A DNA stretch of 28,895 nt from Chloroflexota bacterium (GTDB lineage Bacteria; Chloroflexota; Limnocylindria; Limnocylindrales; CSP1-4): assembly GCA_021812735.1 (NCBI GenBank), contig JAKAMV010000022.1, positions 1 to 28,895 of the forward strand. The letters are read 5' to 3'. Of this stretch, positions 1 through 8,459 are shown one piece after another. The first letter of the stretch is position 1, and the number at the start of each line of letters is the position of its first letter. Both the position numbers and the translations under genes were made by a program. The notes below the pieces were generated by a model that saw only the letters and a program-made list of their open reading frames with translations, had not been told where the DNA came from and ran no database searches.

Positions 1-2932
1 CCCACGTGACGGCCGTCGGGCTGGCCACGACGATCTTCTGGAACAGCGGGAACTTCGACGAGCTCGACTGGAGGTAGACGGGCTGGAGGTAGACCAGCGC
101 GTTGCCGACCGGCACGACGATCAGGTTGCCGCGCACGACCGAGCTGCCGCTCTGGTTCCAGAGCGTGATCTGGGCGCTGATCGTCGGGTCGGCGTCGATC
201 CGCGATTCGATCTGCACCGGCCCGAAGACCGTCTGGTCGGACGGGAACTGGTAGACCCGCACGGCCCCGTAGTTGGGCGCGTCGTTGCGGGCCGCCACCC
301 AGGCCACCATGTTCGGCCGGCTGGCGGCGATCATCGGCTGGAGCAGCAGGAACTCCGCCTTCGGTTCGTCGGGCAGCCGCATCACCACGTAGTAGGCCTC
401 GGTCGGCAGGCTCTGGTTGTTGCCCGAGTCGGCCGGCACGGTCCACAGGTCGGTCTTGTTGAAGAACGTCAGCGTGTCGGTCACGTGGTACTGGCCGTAC
501 ATCCGCGTCTGGACGTTGAACAGCTCCTCCGGCACGCGGAGGTGCGCCTGGAGGTCCGAGGGCATGTCCGACTTCGGCTGGAACAGGGTCGGGAACACGC
601 CCTGCCAGGCGCGAATGATGGGGTCGGTCGGGTCGCTCACGTAGAAGTGGAGCGTCCCGTCGTAGGCGTCCATCGTGATCTTGACGCTGTTGCGGATGTA
701 GTTGAACTGGTCGTTGGCCAAGCCGGAGTCCCCGCCCAGGGACGACCCGTCGAACGAGTTGGCCTGCGGGAAGCGGTCGCTGATCATGTACGCATCCTGC
801 ACATAGACGAGCCGGCCGTTCTCGATGACGAGGTACGGGTCCTTGTCCAGTCGCAGGAACGGCGCGATCAGGCTGATCCGGTCATCGAGCGTGCGGTGGA
901 ACAGCAGCTGGCTCTGCGAGGTGATCTGGTCCGAGATCAACAGGTTCAGGTCCTGGAACCTGGCCGCGAACATCAGCCGGCTGAACATGTTGTCCAGCGG
1001 AACGCCGGAGGTGCCCGTCCAGCGAGTGGTGCTGTCCTCTCCGCCGTTCCCCGCCGGGATGTCGAACTCGTTCTGCTGGGCGCCCACCACGACGTAGTGG
1101 TTGTCCGTCTCGCCGAAGTAGATCCGCGGCTGGGTCACGTTCGGGGCGCCATTGGACGAGACCGGCGGCAGGTTCTTGATCCACAGCTCCGGCTGGCCCT
1201 CGGACGTGACCTGGTTGACCGGCACCATCGCCACGCCCACGCCGTGGGTGTAGACGATCCGCTGGTTGACCCAGCCCGAGCCGATCTGGTCGGTGGCCAG
1301 CTCGCGGCCCGACAGCATCACCTGCCGCAGGTCCCCCTTGATCACGTAGCGGTCGGTGTCGACGTCCGTGAACGAGTAGTACTGGCGGACGGTCTGGAGC
1401 TGGTCGAGCGTCTGCTGGAGCGGGCGGTAGTCCCACAGGCGCGCGTTGGCGAACGTGTCCGCCTCGGACGTCAGGTCGGAGGCGGTGAGCTGGCCCGTCC
1501 CGTTGTAGGGCGTGCCGTTCCACTGGTTCAGCCCGAACGCGAGCCGCGTCATCGCGATGTTGTTGCCGATGTACGGCTGCTCCTGGGCGTACTGGTTGGG
1601 GTCCACGGTGAACCGCTGGATGATCTCGGGATAGACGCTCCCCAGCAGGATCGAGGCCGTGAACCACACGCCCACGACCAGGCCCAGGGGCCACATCCAG
1701 CGCGTGAAGGCGCCGGCCACGAGCAGCGCCCCGGCGACGCCGGACAGCACGGTCAGGACGTCGTAGGCCATGAACCGCGCGGTGGCGTCCGTGTAGGCGA
1801 CGCCCGTCGCGACGCCCGCCTGGCTGTACACGAGCTCGTACTTGTCGAGCTGGTAGCCGAAGGCGATGGACAGCAGGTACAGCCCGCCGATGATCGCCAG
1901 GTGCACGCGGACCCTCGTGACGAACACCTCGCCGCCGCGCATGGCCGCCACAAGGTACCGGGCGCCGGCGACCAGCAGGGCAGCCAGGAGGCCGCCGTTG
2001 ACGACGGTCTGGAGCAGCCGCCAGAACGGCAGCTCGAACAGGAAGAAGCTGATGTCCTTGCCGAAGATCGGGTCGGTGACGCTGCCGGTGGACGAGTACG
2101 GGACCCGGTGGATCCACAGCTGGATCGTGTCCCAGGCGCCGGAGAGGGCGCCGGCCACGCCGAGCGCCACCAGCAGGGACACGCCCGCGATGGCCCACGT
2201 CGCGAGCGGGGTCAGGTCGGGCACCTCGCCCTCGAAGCCGCCGCCCATTCGGAGCCCCGGGCCGAACGGGGAGCCGGGCCCGAACGGGCCGCCGTTACCG
2301 AAGGGCGTGTCGCCGCGCAGGCGGGAGTTGTGCTCCGCCTGTCGCTGCTGCTCGGCCAGGCGGTCCATCGTCGCCTTGAAGCGGCCTGGCCGCGCCGCGT
2401 CGTAGGGCGGCACCAGCCGACCCGCCAGCCACAGATTGACGAGCAGGAGCACGAGGGTGACGACGAGGCCGAGGACGAAGAGGCTGGCCTGCGCGCCGAG
2501 CCGCGTCCAGAACACCGAGTCGAAGCCGACGCTCTTGTACCAGGCGACGTCGGTCCAGAGGTTGGCGAACGTCCCGAACAGGAGCAGGAACGCGACGATC
2601 GCCGCGACGACGATGACGAGGCCGGCGCGCCGGACCAGCTGCCGCACCGAGGGCGGCTGCGCGCCGTCGCTGGGACCGCCCACGGGACGGGGCGGGCGAT
2701 TGCCGCGACCGCCTCCCGTGGTGCGGCGCCGCATCCGGACCGGCTCCTCGAACCGCGGATCGTGCCGGTCGCCGGCCTCTTCGGTCTCGCCGGCCTCTTC
2801 GGTCTCGCCGCCGCCCGCCGTGTGAGCGTCCTTCTCGTCGGGTTGGTCGGCTCCGCCGTCCACGCCTCGGCCCTCAGCCTCCGCGCGCCGGCGCTCCAGC
2901 TCGCGCTTGAACTCGTCGAACAGATCGCCCAT
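1..2932 (-). CDS. UPF0182 family integral membrane protein (C-terminus cut off by window edge)
   Basis: The first 977 codons are present; the end lies beyond base 1. I translated it from the ATG at 2932. Residues 1-100 are charged and low in complexity (acidic, then Arg/Gly/Pro). The first membrane segments lie near 103-122 and 150-170, and the stretch between them (WYKSVGFDSVFWTRLG) is typical of UPF0182/COG1615. More hydrophobic segments follow, then a long soluble part ending in the family-like PVYLQ...KIVVASPTAVTW. UPF0182 proteins are usually 900-1000 residues, so little is missing. Their function is unknown; they occur in Actinobacteria, Cyanobacteria and Chloroflexota. No Shine-Dalgarno sits at normal distance, but a -10-like TAGACT ends 7 bases before the ATG, suggesting a leaderless transcript. 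Family assignment is secure; the start is fairly secure. Confidence 0.9.
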   Translation of the reverse strand, partial: MGDLFDEFKRELERRRAEAEGRGVDGGADQPDEKDAHTAGGGETEEAGETEEAGDRHDPRFEEPVRMRRRTTGGGRGNRPPRPVGGPSDGAQPPSVRQLVRRAGLVIVVAAIVAFLLLFGTFANLWTDVAWYKSVGFDSVFWTRLGAQASLFVLGLVVTLVLLLVNLWLAGRLVPPYDAARPGRFKATMDRLAEQQRQAEHNSRLRGDTPFGNGGPFGPGSPFGPGLRMGGGFEGEVPDLTPLATWAIAGVSLLVALGVAGALSGAWDTIQLWIHRVPYSSTGSVTDPIFGKDISFFLFELPFWRLLQTVVNGGLLAALLVAGARYLVAAMRGGEVFVTRVRVHLAIIGGLYLLSIAFGYQLDKYELVYSQAGVATGVAYTDATARFMAYDVLTVLSGVAGALLVAGAFTRWMWPLGLVVGVWFTASILLGSVYPEIIQRFTVDPNQYAQEQPYIGNNIAMTRLAFGLNQWNGTPYNGTGQLTASDLTSEADTFANARLWDYRPLQQTLDQLQTVRQYYSFTDVDTDRYVIKGDLRQVMLSGRELATDQIGSGWVNQRIVYTHGVGVAMVPVNQVTSEGQPELWIKNLPPVSSNGAPNVTQPRIYFGETDNHYVVVGAQQNEFDIPAGNGGEDSTTRWTGTSGVPLDNMFSRLMFAARFQDLNLLISDQITSQSQLLFHRTLDDRISLIAPFLRLDKDPYLVIENGRLVYVQDAYMISDRFPQANSFDGSSLGGDSGLANDQFNYIRNSVKITMDAYDGTLHFYVSDPTDPIIRAWQGVFPTLFQPKSDMPSDLQAHLRVPEELFNVQTRMYGQYHVTDTLTFFNKTDLWTVPADSGNNQSLPTEAYYVVMRLPDEPKAEFLLLQPMIAASRPNMVAWVAARNDAPNYGAVRVYQFPSDQTVFGPVQIESRIDADPTISAQITLWNQSGSSVVRGNLIVVPVGNALVYLQPVYLQSSSSKFPLFQKIVVASPTAVTW
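2773..2808. repeat. 18-bp perfect tandem duplication inside the UPF0182 gene
   Basis: The unit CGGCCTCTTCGGTCTCGC occurs twice head to tail (2773-2790 and 2791-2808). Read on the minus strand it gives a doubled acidic hexapeptide (Gly-Glu-Thr-Glu-Glu-Ala type) in the low-complexity N-terminal tail. It is in frame, so it changes tail length only. It probably arose by slippage. Confidence 0.8.
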
Positions 2933-2939
2933 GGATGCG

Positions 2940-2945
2940 AGTCTA
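2940..2945 (-). promoter_or_regulatory. Candidate -10 box (TAGACT) for a leaderless UPF0182 transcript
   Basis: On the minus strand TAGACT is followed by 7 bases and then the ATG at 2932, so transcription would begin at or next to the start codon. This TANNNT-7 nt-ATG layout is the usual leaderless arrangement in high-GC bacteria. The gene has no Shine-Dalgarno at normal spacing. No clear -35 box is seen. The same hexamer appears upstream of guaA. Confidence 0.4.
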
Positions 2946-2993
2946 TTCCCCTCGCCGCGCCGAGGCGGCCGTGGACGCGTGTCCGGCCCGCCC

Positions 2994-3452
2994 TCAGCGG
3001 CCGCGGAGCGACTCCACCGCGCGCCGGAAGGCCGCCAGGACACGGTCCGCGAGCTGGTTGGGCCCGAGGGTGGCCGCCAGCGCGGGCTCGAACTGGAACG
3101 CTGTCCGGATGACGAGCGGGCAGCGCCACGGCTGGGCGTCGTCCTCGGGCAGGTACAGCGGGACCAGGCGCATCGACCAGCGGCCGTCGACCTCCCGGAT
3201 CAGCCCCGACAGGTTGCCCGCCAGCGACGGGCCGAGGTGGTGCAGCGGGGGCTCCGGCGGCGGGCCGGCGGCGGGCCCCACCTCGCGGAAGCTGACGACG
3301 CCCCCGTCATCGGTGACCCACAGCACGGCAAGCCACCAGTCGTCAGGGCCCTCCTGCGGCCGACTCATGCCCGCCGACAGGCGCCGATCGCCGACGCGGA
3401 CCTCGTGCTCGCGGATGTAGGAGGCACCGGGATGGGGCAGGCGCTCGGGCAT
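2994..3452 (-). CDS. Hypothetical protein, 152 aa
   Basis: I do not recognise the family. The protein is soluble with no signal peptide or membrane segment. It has a mixed N-terminal region rich in Trp and Pro (DDWWLAVLWVTDDGG near 37-51) and an amphipathic C-terminal helix (LADRVLAAFRRAVESLRGR). It lies between the zinc-ribbon gene and the UPF0182 gene on the same strand, 61 bases before UPF0182. The ORF is intact, ATG to TGA, with third-position GC bias like its neighbours, which supports a real gene. The start is unproven because no good ribosome site precedes it. Confidence 0.6.
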   Translation of the reverse strand: MPERLPHPGASYIREHEVRVGDRRLSAGMSRPQEGPDDWWLAVLWVTDDGGVVSFREVGPAAGPPPEPPLHHLGPSLAGNLSGLIREVDGRWSMRLVPLYLPEDDAQPWRCPLVIRTAFQFEPALAATLGPNQLADRVLAAFRRAVESLRGR

Positions 3453-3500
3453 CGGCCGAGGATACCGTCGCGGAGGCGGGCTGGACGGGAGGCGGCCCGA

Positions 3501-4022
3501 TCAGCTCGAGGTGGGCGCTCCGGCGGACGGATCGGGGGGCGGCGCGTCGGCCTCGCAAGTGTCGGCCCCGCCAGCATCGGCGACCGCGCCATCGGCCTCG
3601 GCATCGGCGGGCGCGTTGAGCTGGTCGAGGTGGATCCCGCGCTCCGCCAGCACGTCGGACTTGAGCGCCACCGACTCGGCCACGGCGTCAGCCTGCTCGG
3701 CCTCGAACTGGAGGCGGAGCATCTCGCGGCGCACCGCGTCCCGGGGCGGCGCCAGCGACTCAGCCGATTCGGTGCCGGTGGTCTCGGGCAGGTCGCGGCC
3801 GGTCAGGAAGCCCAGCAGTCCGCCGCGCGATCGTCCGGCCTCGGACCGGGCGCGCAGGATGGCCTCCGCGTCGAGCGCGGTGACGCCGGGAAGATTGGGC
3901 TCGGCGCCGGACTCGTGGATCAGCTGGGCGCTGCATGACGGGCACTTGTCGGCCGCCGGGTCGGGCAGGACGGCGGAGCACCACGGGCAGCGGCTCTCAG
4001 ACGGGCTCATCGGCTCGGACAT
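3501..4022 (-). CDS. Zinc-ribbon protein with acidic, Ala-rich tail, 173 aa
   Basis: Residues 12-30 hold CPWC...CPSC (C12, C15, C27, C30), a four-cysteine zinc-ribbon knuckle. The middle (about 80-135) is helical and charged; the last 40 residues are Ala/Asp/Pro-rich and probably disordered. There is no signal peptide or membrane segment. Such ribbons bind zinc and often mediate protein or nucleic-acid contacts, but this tells nothing specific about the role. The gene is co-oriented with, and 48 bases upstream of, the 152-aa gene. The start was chosen because it leaves the zinc knuckle near the N-terminus; a second in-frame ATG four codons later would change little. Confidence 0.65.
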   Translation of the reverse strand: MSEPMSPSESRCPWCSAVLPDPAADKCPSCSAQLIHESGAEPNLPGVTALDAEAILRARSEAGRSRGGLLGFLTGRDLPETTGTESAESLAPPRDAVRREMLRLQFEAEQADAVAESVALKSDVLAERGIHLDQLNAPADAEADGAVADAGGADTCEADAPPPDPSAGAPTSS

Positions 4023-4207
4023 GCGCGAATTGTGGACCCCCGGAATGCGGTTGACACCCCTGACTTGACTGGTACGAGACTCCCACCCGCCCGCTGCGGT
4101 CCCGGCCTCGCCGACTCCCCCGGCCAGCCGGCACGGCGCGCCCGACTGCGGGTCTGGAGCGCGCTGCCGACGATCGTGCGCGCCCTGCCGATCGGCGGCT
4201 CAGCGCC
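4023..4207. other. Intergenic gap, no gene seen
   Basis: This is 185 bases between the end of guaA and the start of the zinc-ribbon gene, both minus strand. It is GC-rich apart from a short less GC-rich patch near 4023-4080. A plus-strand TTGACA at 4051 has no matching -10 box or downstream gene. The palindrome GCCGATCGGC near 4190 has no T-run. I see no tRNA or small ORF I can support. Confidence 0.5.
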
Positions 4208-6003
4208 TCACTCCCACTCGATGGTCGCCGGCGGCTTGGACGAGATGTCGTAGACCACCCGGTTGACGCCCGGCACCTCGTTGACGATGCGCGACGAGAT
4301 CTTCCCGAGCACGTCGTAGGGGAGCTTCGCCCAGTCGGCGGTCATGCCGTCCTCGGACGTCACGGCGCGGATCGCCACCACGTTGGCGTACGTGCGGCCG
4401 TCGCCCATCACCCCCACCGAGCGCACCGGCGTCAGGATCGCGAACGACTGCCAGACGCTCCGATACAGCCCGGCCGCCTTGATCTCGTCGATGACGATCC
4501 AGTCCGCGTCGCGCAGGGTGTCGAGCCGCTCGGCCGTGACCTCGCCGATGATCCGGATCGCGAGGCCCGGACCGGGGAACGGCTGGCGCTGGACCATCGC
4601 CTCGGGCAACCCGAGCGCCGTGCCCACCAGGCGGACCTCGTCCTTGAACAGGTAGCGCAGCGGTTCGATCAGCTGGAACCGCAGATCTGCGGGCAGGCCG
4701 CCCACGTTGTGGTGCGTCTTGATCTTCTGGGCGGTCTTCGTCTCGGCCGTGGCCGACTCGATGACGTCCGGGTACAGCGTCCCCTGGGTCAGGAAGTCGA
4801 TCCGGCCGAGTCTGGCCGCCTCCTCCTCGAACACCCGGATGAACTCGTCGCCGATGATCCGGCGCTTCTGCTCTGGATCAGTCACGCCGGACAGGCGGGC
4901 GAGGAACCGCTCGCGCGCGTCCACCATGACCAGGTTCATGCCCAGGTTGGCCTCGAACGTGGCGCGCAGGAGGTCGGACTCCTTCTTGCGCATGAGGCCG
5001 TGGTCCACGTAGATGCACGTGAGGCGGTCGCCGACCGCGCGGTGCACGAGCGTCGCCGCGACCGACGAGTCCACGCCACCGGACAGCGCGCAGATGACCT
5101 TGCCGTCCGAGCCTGTCTCGCGGGCGTGCCGGTCGACCCGCTCGCGGATCTCGGTGACCGTGGTCTCGATGAAGTTGGCGGGCGTCCAGGCGGGCGAGAT
5201 GCGCGCGATGCCGGTGACGAAGTTGCGCAGGATCTGCCGGCCGCGCGGCGTGTGGACCACCTCGGGGTGGAACTGGATGCCGTACAGGTTGCGGCCCGGC
5301 GCCCGGAGGCCGGCGAACGGCGTGGAGTCGGTCTGCGCAGTCGCCTCGAATCCTTCGGGCAGCCGCGTGATCGAGTCGCCGTGGCTCATCCAGACCGGCT
5401 GCTGCGGTCGAGGCCCTCGAACAGCCCCTCGTCCCGGGTCACCTGGACCGTGGCCGGCCCGTACTCCCGCTTCGACGACGGCTTGACGTCGCCGCCGAGC
5501 TCGAGCGCCATGAGCTGGGCGCCGTAGCAGATTCCCAGGACCGGCACGCGGCCGCTCCAGATCGACGCGTCGGCCTTCGGCGCGCCCTCGTCGTAGACGG
5601 ACATCGGGCCGCCCGAAAGGATGATCGCCCGCACGCCGCGACGCTCCAGCTCGGCCAGCGGCGTGTCGTGGGCCAGCAGCTCCGAGTACACGTTCAGCTC
5701 GCGGACGCGGCGGGCGATCAGCTGGGCGAACTGGCTGCCGAAGTCGAGGACGGCGACGACGCCCGGCTCCGGCTCCAGGGCCGCGACCGGCGGGTCGGTG
5801 GGGGCGCGTTCGGGGGCCGGGGCGTCCAGCGCGACCTCGAGATAGGCCTCCACCTCCGCGTCGTCGGGCGCCAGCACGCGGTGGCCCGCGTTGGCCGCCT
5901 CGCCGTGGACGGTCTTGCCCCGCTGGGCCGCGCTGTCCGCGGCGCCCGCCTCCCCGCCGGCGACCTCCCGTCCCGACTGCTGGTCCTCGTCCGGCTCGGT
6001 CAA
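4208..6003 (-). CDS. guaA: GMP synthase (glutamine-hydrolysing), frame broken by a 1-base loss
   Basis: Converts XMP, ATP and glutamine to GMP in the cytosol. The N-terminal class I amidotransferase shows [15 protein letters not shown], the nucleophile Cys in GICYGAQ (residue 159 counted from the TTG) and, after the break, the catalytic His/Glu in QFHPEV. The C-terminal half has the ATP pyrophosphatase P-loop SGGVDSS and the dimerisation end KPPATIEWE. The two halves are in different frames. At 5402-5406 the minus strand reads GAC CGC AG CAG CCG GTC TGG ATG, so one base is missing from an expected Asp-Arg-Glu-Gln-Pro-Val-Trp-Met. As written, the first frame stops at 5386. The preferred start is TTG at 6003, with GGGAGG at 6010-6015; an ATG at 6081 would run almost to the divergent DUF1028 gene. 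About 80 residues precede the usual GuaA start, which is odd. A sequencing or assembly error is more likely than true loss of this key purine gene. Confidence 0.9.
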
Positions 6004-6041
6004 TGGGGCCCTCCCGCGCTGACGTGCGATCGTGTGCGGCA

Positions 6042-6047
6042 AGTCTA
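6042..6047 (-). promoter_or_regulatory. Candidate -10 box (TAGACT) for guaA
   Basis: TAGACT on the minus strand predicts a transcript start near 6035 and a leader of about 32 bases. That leader carries GGGAGG six bases before the TTG at 6003. The agreement of -10 box, leader and ribosome site supports the TTG start. No convincing -35 box is visible. Confidence 0.35.
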
Positions 6048-6095
6048 CCGGCCGGGGACGCGGCCGATCATGCGGGGGCATCCCGGAGGCTACGA

Positions 6096-7001
6096 ATGAC
6101 CTACTCGATCGTCGCGCTCGACCCCAACACCGGCGACCTCGGGGTCGCGGTCCAGACGCGCTGGTTCAACGTCGGCCCGGTCGTGCCGTTCGTGGAGCCC
6201 GGCGTGGGCGCGGTCGCGACGCAGTCGTTCAGCGAGCCGGGCCACGGCTGGAACGGGATCCGGCTGATGCGCGCGGGCCGGCCCGCCCCCGAGGCGCTGG
6301 TCGAGGTGCTCGCCCACGACGCCGACGAGGCGGTCCGGCAGGTGGGCATGGTCGACGCGGCGGGGCGGTCGGCGGCGCACACGGGGTCGAGGTGCGTCCG
6401 CTTCGCGTCGCATCTCACGGCCGAGGGCGTCAGCGTCCAGGCCAACATGATGGAGCGGCCAACCGTTCCGGCCGCCATGCTGGACGCATTCCTGGCGACC
6501 CCTGGCGCGCTCGCCGGCCGTCTGTTCGCCGCGCTCCTCGCAGCCGAGGCGGAGGGTGGCGACGTCCGCGGCCGGGAGTCGGCGGCGATCGTCGTGGCGC
6601 CAGGTCGGCTGCCTGACGGGACGGCGCCGATGCCGTGGAGCCGGACCGTGGACCTGCGGGTGGAGGACCATCGCGCCCCGCTCGACGAGCTCGATCGGCT
6701 GCTCGGCATCGGCCGGGCCTATGACGCCCTGGACGTGGCCGAGCGCGCGGCCCTGGCTGGCGACCCGGCCGCGGCGGCCGAGGCGTACCAGCGCTCGAGG
6801 CAGCTTGCCCCCGAGGACGATCAGGTCCTGCTCTGGGCCGCCGTCGGGATGGCGATGGCCGGCCGAGTGGACGAGGCTCGCCAGGCCCTCGCCGGCGCGT
6901 CGGCCGTGGAGCCCCGAGCCGGGGAGCACCTCCGGCGGTTCGCTGAGGCAGGGCACCTGCCCGGAGGCGATGCCACGCTCGACGCGCTGGGCCTGCGCTG
7001 A
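6096..7001 (+). CDS. DUF1028 family protein with C-terminal TPR-like region
   Basis: The N-terminal 200 residues match the DUF1028 (COG3342) pattern: MTYSIVALDPNTGDLGVAVQ, then a Gly/Val-rich strand region and GAVATQSF. The family is thought to adopt an Ntn-hydrolase-like fold; its reaction is not established. Residues from about 215 onward are Ala-rich helices resembling tetratricopeptide repeats (AERAALAGDPAAAAEAYQRS, then a second such unit), as in longer family members. The start is ATG 6096 with GGAGG at 6085-6089; the open frame extends further upstream without a ribosome site. No signal peptide is seen. It is divergent from guaA and convergent with the M20 gene, so probably a single-gene transcript. 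Confidence 0.85.
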   Translation: MTYSIVALDPNTGDLGVAVQTRWFNVGPVVPFVEPGVGAVATQSFSEPGHGWNGIRLMRAGRPAPEALVEVLAHDADEAVRQVGMVDAAGRSAAHTGSRCVRFASHLTAEGVSVQANMMERPTVPAAMLDAFLATPGALAGRLFAALLAAEAEGGDVRGRESAAIVVAPGRLPDGTAPMPWSRTVDLRVEDHRAPLDELDRLLGIGRAYDALDVAERAALAGDPAAAAEAYQRSRQLAPEDDQVLLWAAVGMAMAGRVDEARQALAGASAVEPRAGEHLRRFAEAGHLPGGDATLDALGLR

Positions 7002-7020
7002 TCGAGGGCCGGCACCGCCA

Positions 7021-7033
7021 GCCGGGTCCCGGC
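7021..7033. terminator. Short hairpin in convergent gap, possible two-way terminator
   Basis: GCCGGGTCCCGGC is a perfect inverted repeat lying in the 44-base gap between two converging genes. The stem is only 5-6 bp and no T-run follows on either strand, so factor-independent termination would be weak. The position is the main support. Confidence 0.25.
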
Positions 7034-7045
7034 GGGCGGGCTCCG

Positions 7046-8425
7046 TCAGCGCGGCACGCTGACGAGCTCCTCCCAATACCGCGCCACGGTGCGGATCGCC
7101 GTCTCGTAGTTGCGCAGGTCCATCGACTCGTTCGGGGCGTGGGCGTTGTCGTCCGGCGGCGTGAAGCCGAGCAGCACGACCGGGAGCCCGAGGATCGACT
7201 CGAAGCTGGCGGCGACCGGGATCGAGCCGCCCTCGCGCACGTACAGCGGCGCCTGGCCGAACGTGGCCTCGAGGGCCCGGGCCGCCGCCTGCGTCGCGGG
7301 GTGGTCCATCGGCGTCAGGCTCGGCCGGCCGCCCGAGAGCTCCTGGACGCTGACCCGGACGCCCTGCGGCGCGACCGCGAGGACCCGGTCGCGCAGCAGC
7401 TCGAAGACCCGTTCCGGGTCCTGGTCCGCCACCAGCCGGCATGACACCTTGGCGTGGGCGTGCGCCGGGATGATCGTCTTGGTGCCCTCGCCCGTGAAGC
7501 CTCCCCAGATCCCGTTGACGTCGAGGGTCGGCCGGGCGCCCCGGCGCTCGACCGTCGTGTAGCCCGCCTCGCCGAACAGGGCCGGCAGACCCAGCGCCGC
7601 GAGGTAGGCGGCCTCGTCGAAGGGGAGCGCCGCGAGCGCCGCCCGGTCGGCGTCCGAGAGCGGCACCACCTCGTCGTAGAAGCCCGGGACGAGGATCCTG
7701 CCGTCGGGTCCCTTGAGGCTGGCGATGATCTCGCACAGGGCGTTGACCGGGTTCTGGACGGCGCCGCCGAAACTGCCCGAGTGGACGTCGACCGCCGTCC
7801 CCTCGACGTCGATCTGGGCGCACATGATCCCCCGCAGGCCGATCGTGATCGCCGGCAGGTTGCCGTCGAAGAAGCCCGTGTCGGAGATGACGGCCACGTC
7901 GGCGGCCAGCCGGTCACGGTTCGCCTCGAGCCAGCCGTCGAGGTGCTCTGAGCTCGACTCCTCCTCGCCCTCGAACACGAAGCGCAGATTGACCGGCAGC
8001 CTGCCCCGGGTGGCGAGCAGCGCCTCGACGGCCTTCAGGTGGATGTGGACCTGGCCCTTGTCGTCCGACGCGCCCCGGGCCAGGATCCGATCGCCGCGGA
8101 CGATCGGCTCGAAGGGGGCCGACTCCCACAGCTCCAGAGGATCCACGGGCTGGACGTCGTAGTGGCCGTACACGACGGCGGTGGGGGCGCCCTCGGCGTG
8201 CAGCCAGTCGCCGTACACGATGGGGTGGCCGCCGGTCTCGCCGACCTCGACGTGCTCGACGCCGATGCGCTGGAGCTCCGCGGCGATCCACTCGGCGGCT
8301 CGCCGGCAGTCGCCCGCGTGCTCGGACAGCGTGGAGATCGAGGGGATCCGCAGCAACTCCACGTACGAGGCGCGGCGCGCGTCGCGGGTCGCGTCGAGGA
8401 AGGCGTCGAGGGCGGGGTCGGTCAT
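7046..8425 (-). CDS. M20 family metallopeptidase/amidohydrolase (dipeptidase type), copy A
   Basis: A 459-residue cytosolic zinc or manganese hydrolase of the CNDP/Dug1-like M20 branch. Expected ligands and catalytic residues are visible: H88 and D90 in GHYDVQPV, D121 in ASDDKGQ, E154-E156 in EGEEE, D182 in ISDTGFF, H215 in the lid motif VHSGSFGG and H429 in NAHAPNES. The family cleaves dipeptides, acylated amino acids or related amides. Hydantoin pathways use a shorter M20 protein as N-carbamoyl amino-acid hydrolase, a role this one might take over, by inference only. A ribosome site GGAGG lies 9 bases before ATG 8425. It is the last gene of the module A run, 34 bases after the nitroreductase. 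A close paralogue lies at 20645-22084. Confidence 0.9.
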   Translation of the reverse strand: MTDPALDAFLDATRDARRASYVELLRIPSISTLSEHAGDCRRAAEWIAAELQRIGVEHVEVGETGGHPIVYGDWLHAEGAPTAVVYGHYDVQPVDPLELWESAPFEPIVRGDRILARGASDDKGQVHIHLKAVEALLATRGRLPVNLRFVFEGEEESSSEHLDGWLEANRDRLAADVAVISDTGFFDGNLPAITIGLRGIMCAQIDVEGTAVDVHSGSFGGAVQNPVNALCEIIASLKGPDGRILVPGFYDEVVPLSDADRAALAALPFDEAAYLAALGLPALFGEAGYTTVERRGARPTLDVNGIWGGFTGEGTKTIIPAHAHAKVSCRLVADQDPERVFELLRDRVLAVAPQGVRVSVQELSGGRPSLTPMDHPATQAAARALEATFGQAPLYVREGGSIPVAASFESILGLPVVLLGFTPPDDNAHAPNESMDLRNYETAIRTVARYWEELVSVPR

Positions 8426-8427
8426 CG

Positions 8428-8440
8428 CGGAGGTCCTCCG
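8428..8440 (-). promoter_or_regulatory. Ribosome site of M20 copy A embedded in a palindrome
   Basis: The minus strand reads CGGAGGACCTCCG, a perfect 6+1+6 inverted repeat containing the GGAGG used for ATG 8425. If it folds, the ribosome site would be hidden. The stem is short, so regulation is only a possibility. Confidence 0.35.
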
Positions 8441-8459
8441 AAGGGGCGTCGAGTATCGG

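Noticed and set aside
485..3112. An 875-codon plus-strand open frame opposite the UPF0182 gene
   Set aside because: It is rich in Arg, Val, Gly, Asp and His, has no recognisable domain, and is the mirror of a clearly conserved minus-strand gene. This is the usual antisense shadow in high-GC DNA.
4051..4078. Plus-strand TTGACA with a possible -10 box downstream
   Set aside because: The candidate -10 (TACGAG) is poor and no plus-strand gene follows, so it is probably chance.
6090..7823. A 577-codon minus-strand open frame over DUF1028 and part of the M20 gene
   Set aside because: It crosses two genes on opposite strands with Arg/Gly-rich sequence. Both true products are recognisable in other frames.
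7046..8425. Naming the M20 genes as N-carbamoyl amino-acid hydrolases (hyuC)
   Set aside because: Length (459 and 479 residues) and motifs such as GHYDVQPV and GASDDKGQ fit the dipeptidase branch better than the shorter HyuC branch. The role remains only a possibility.
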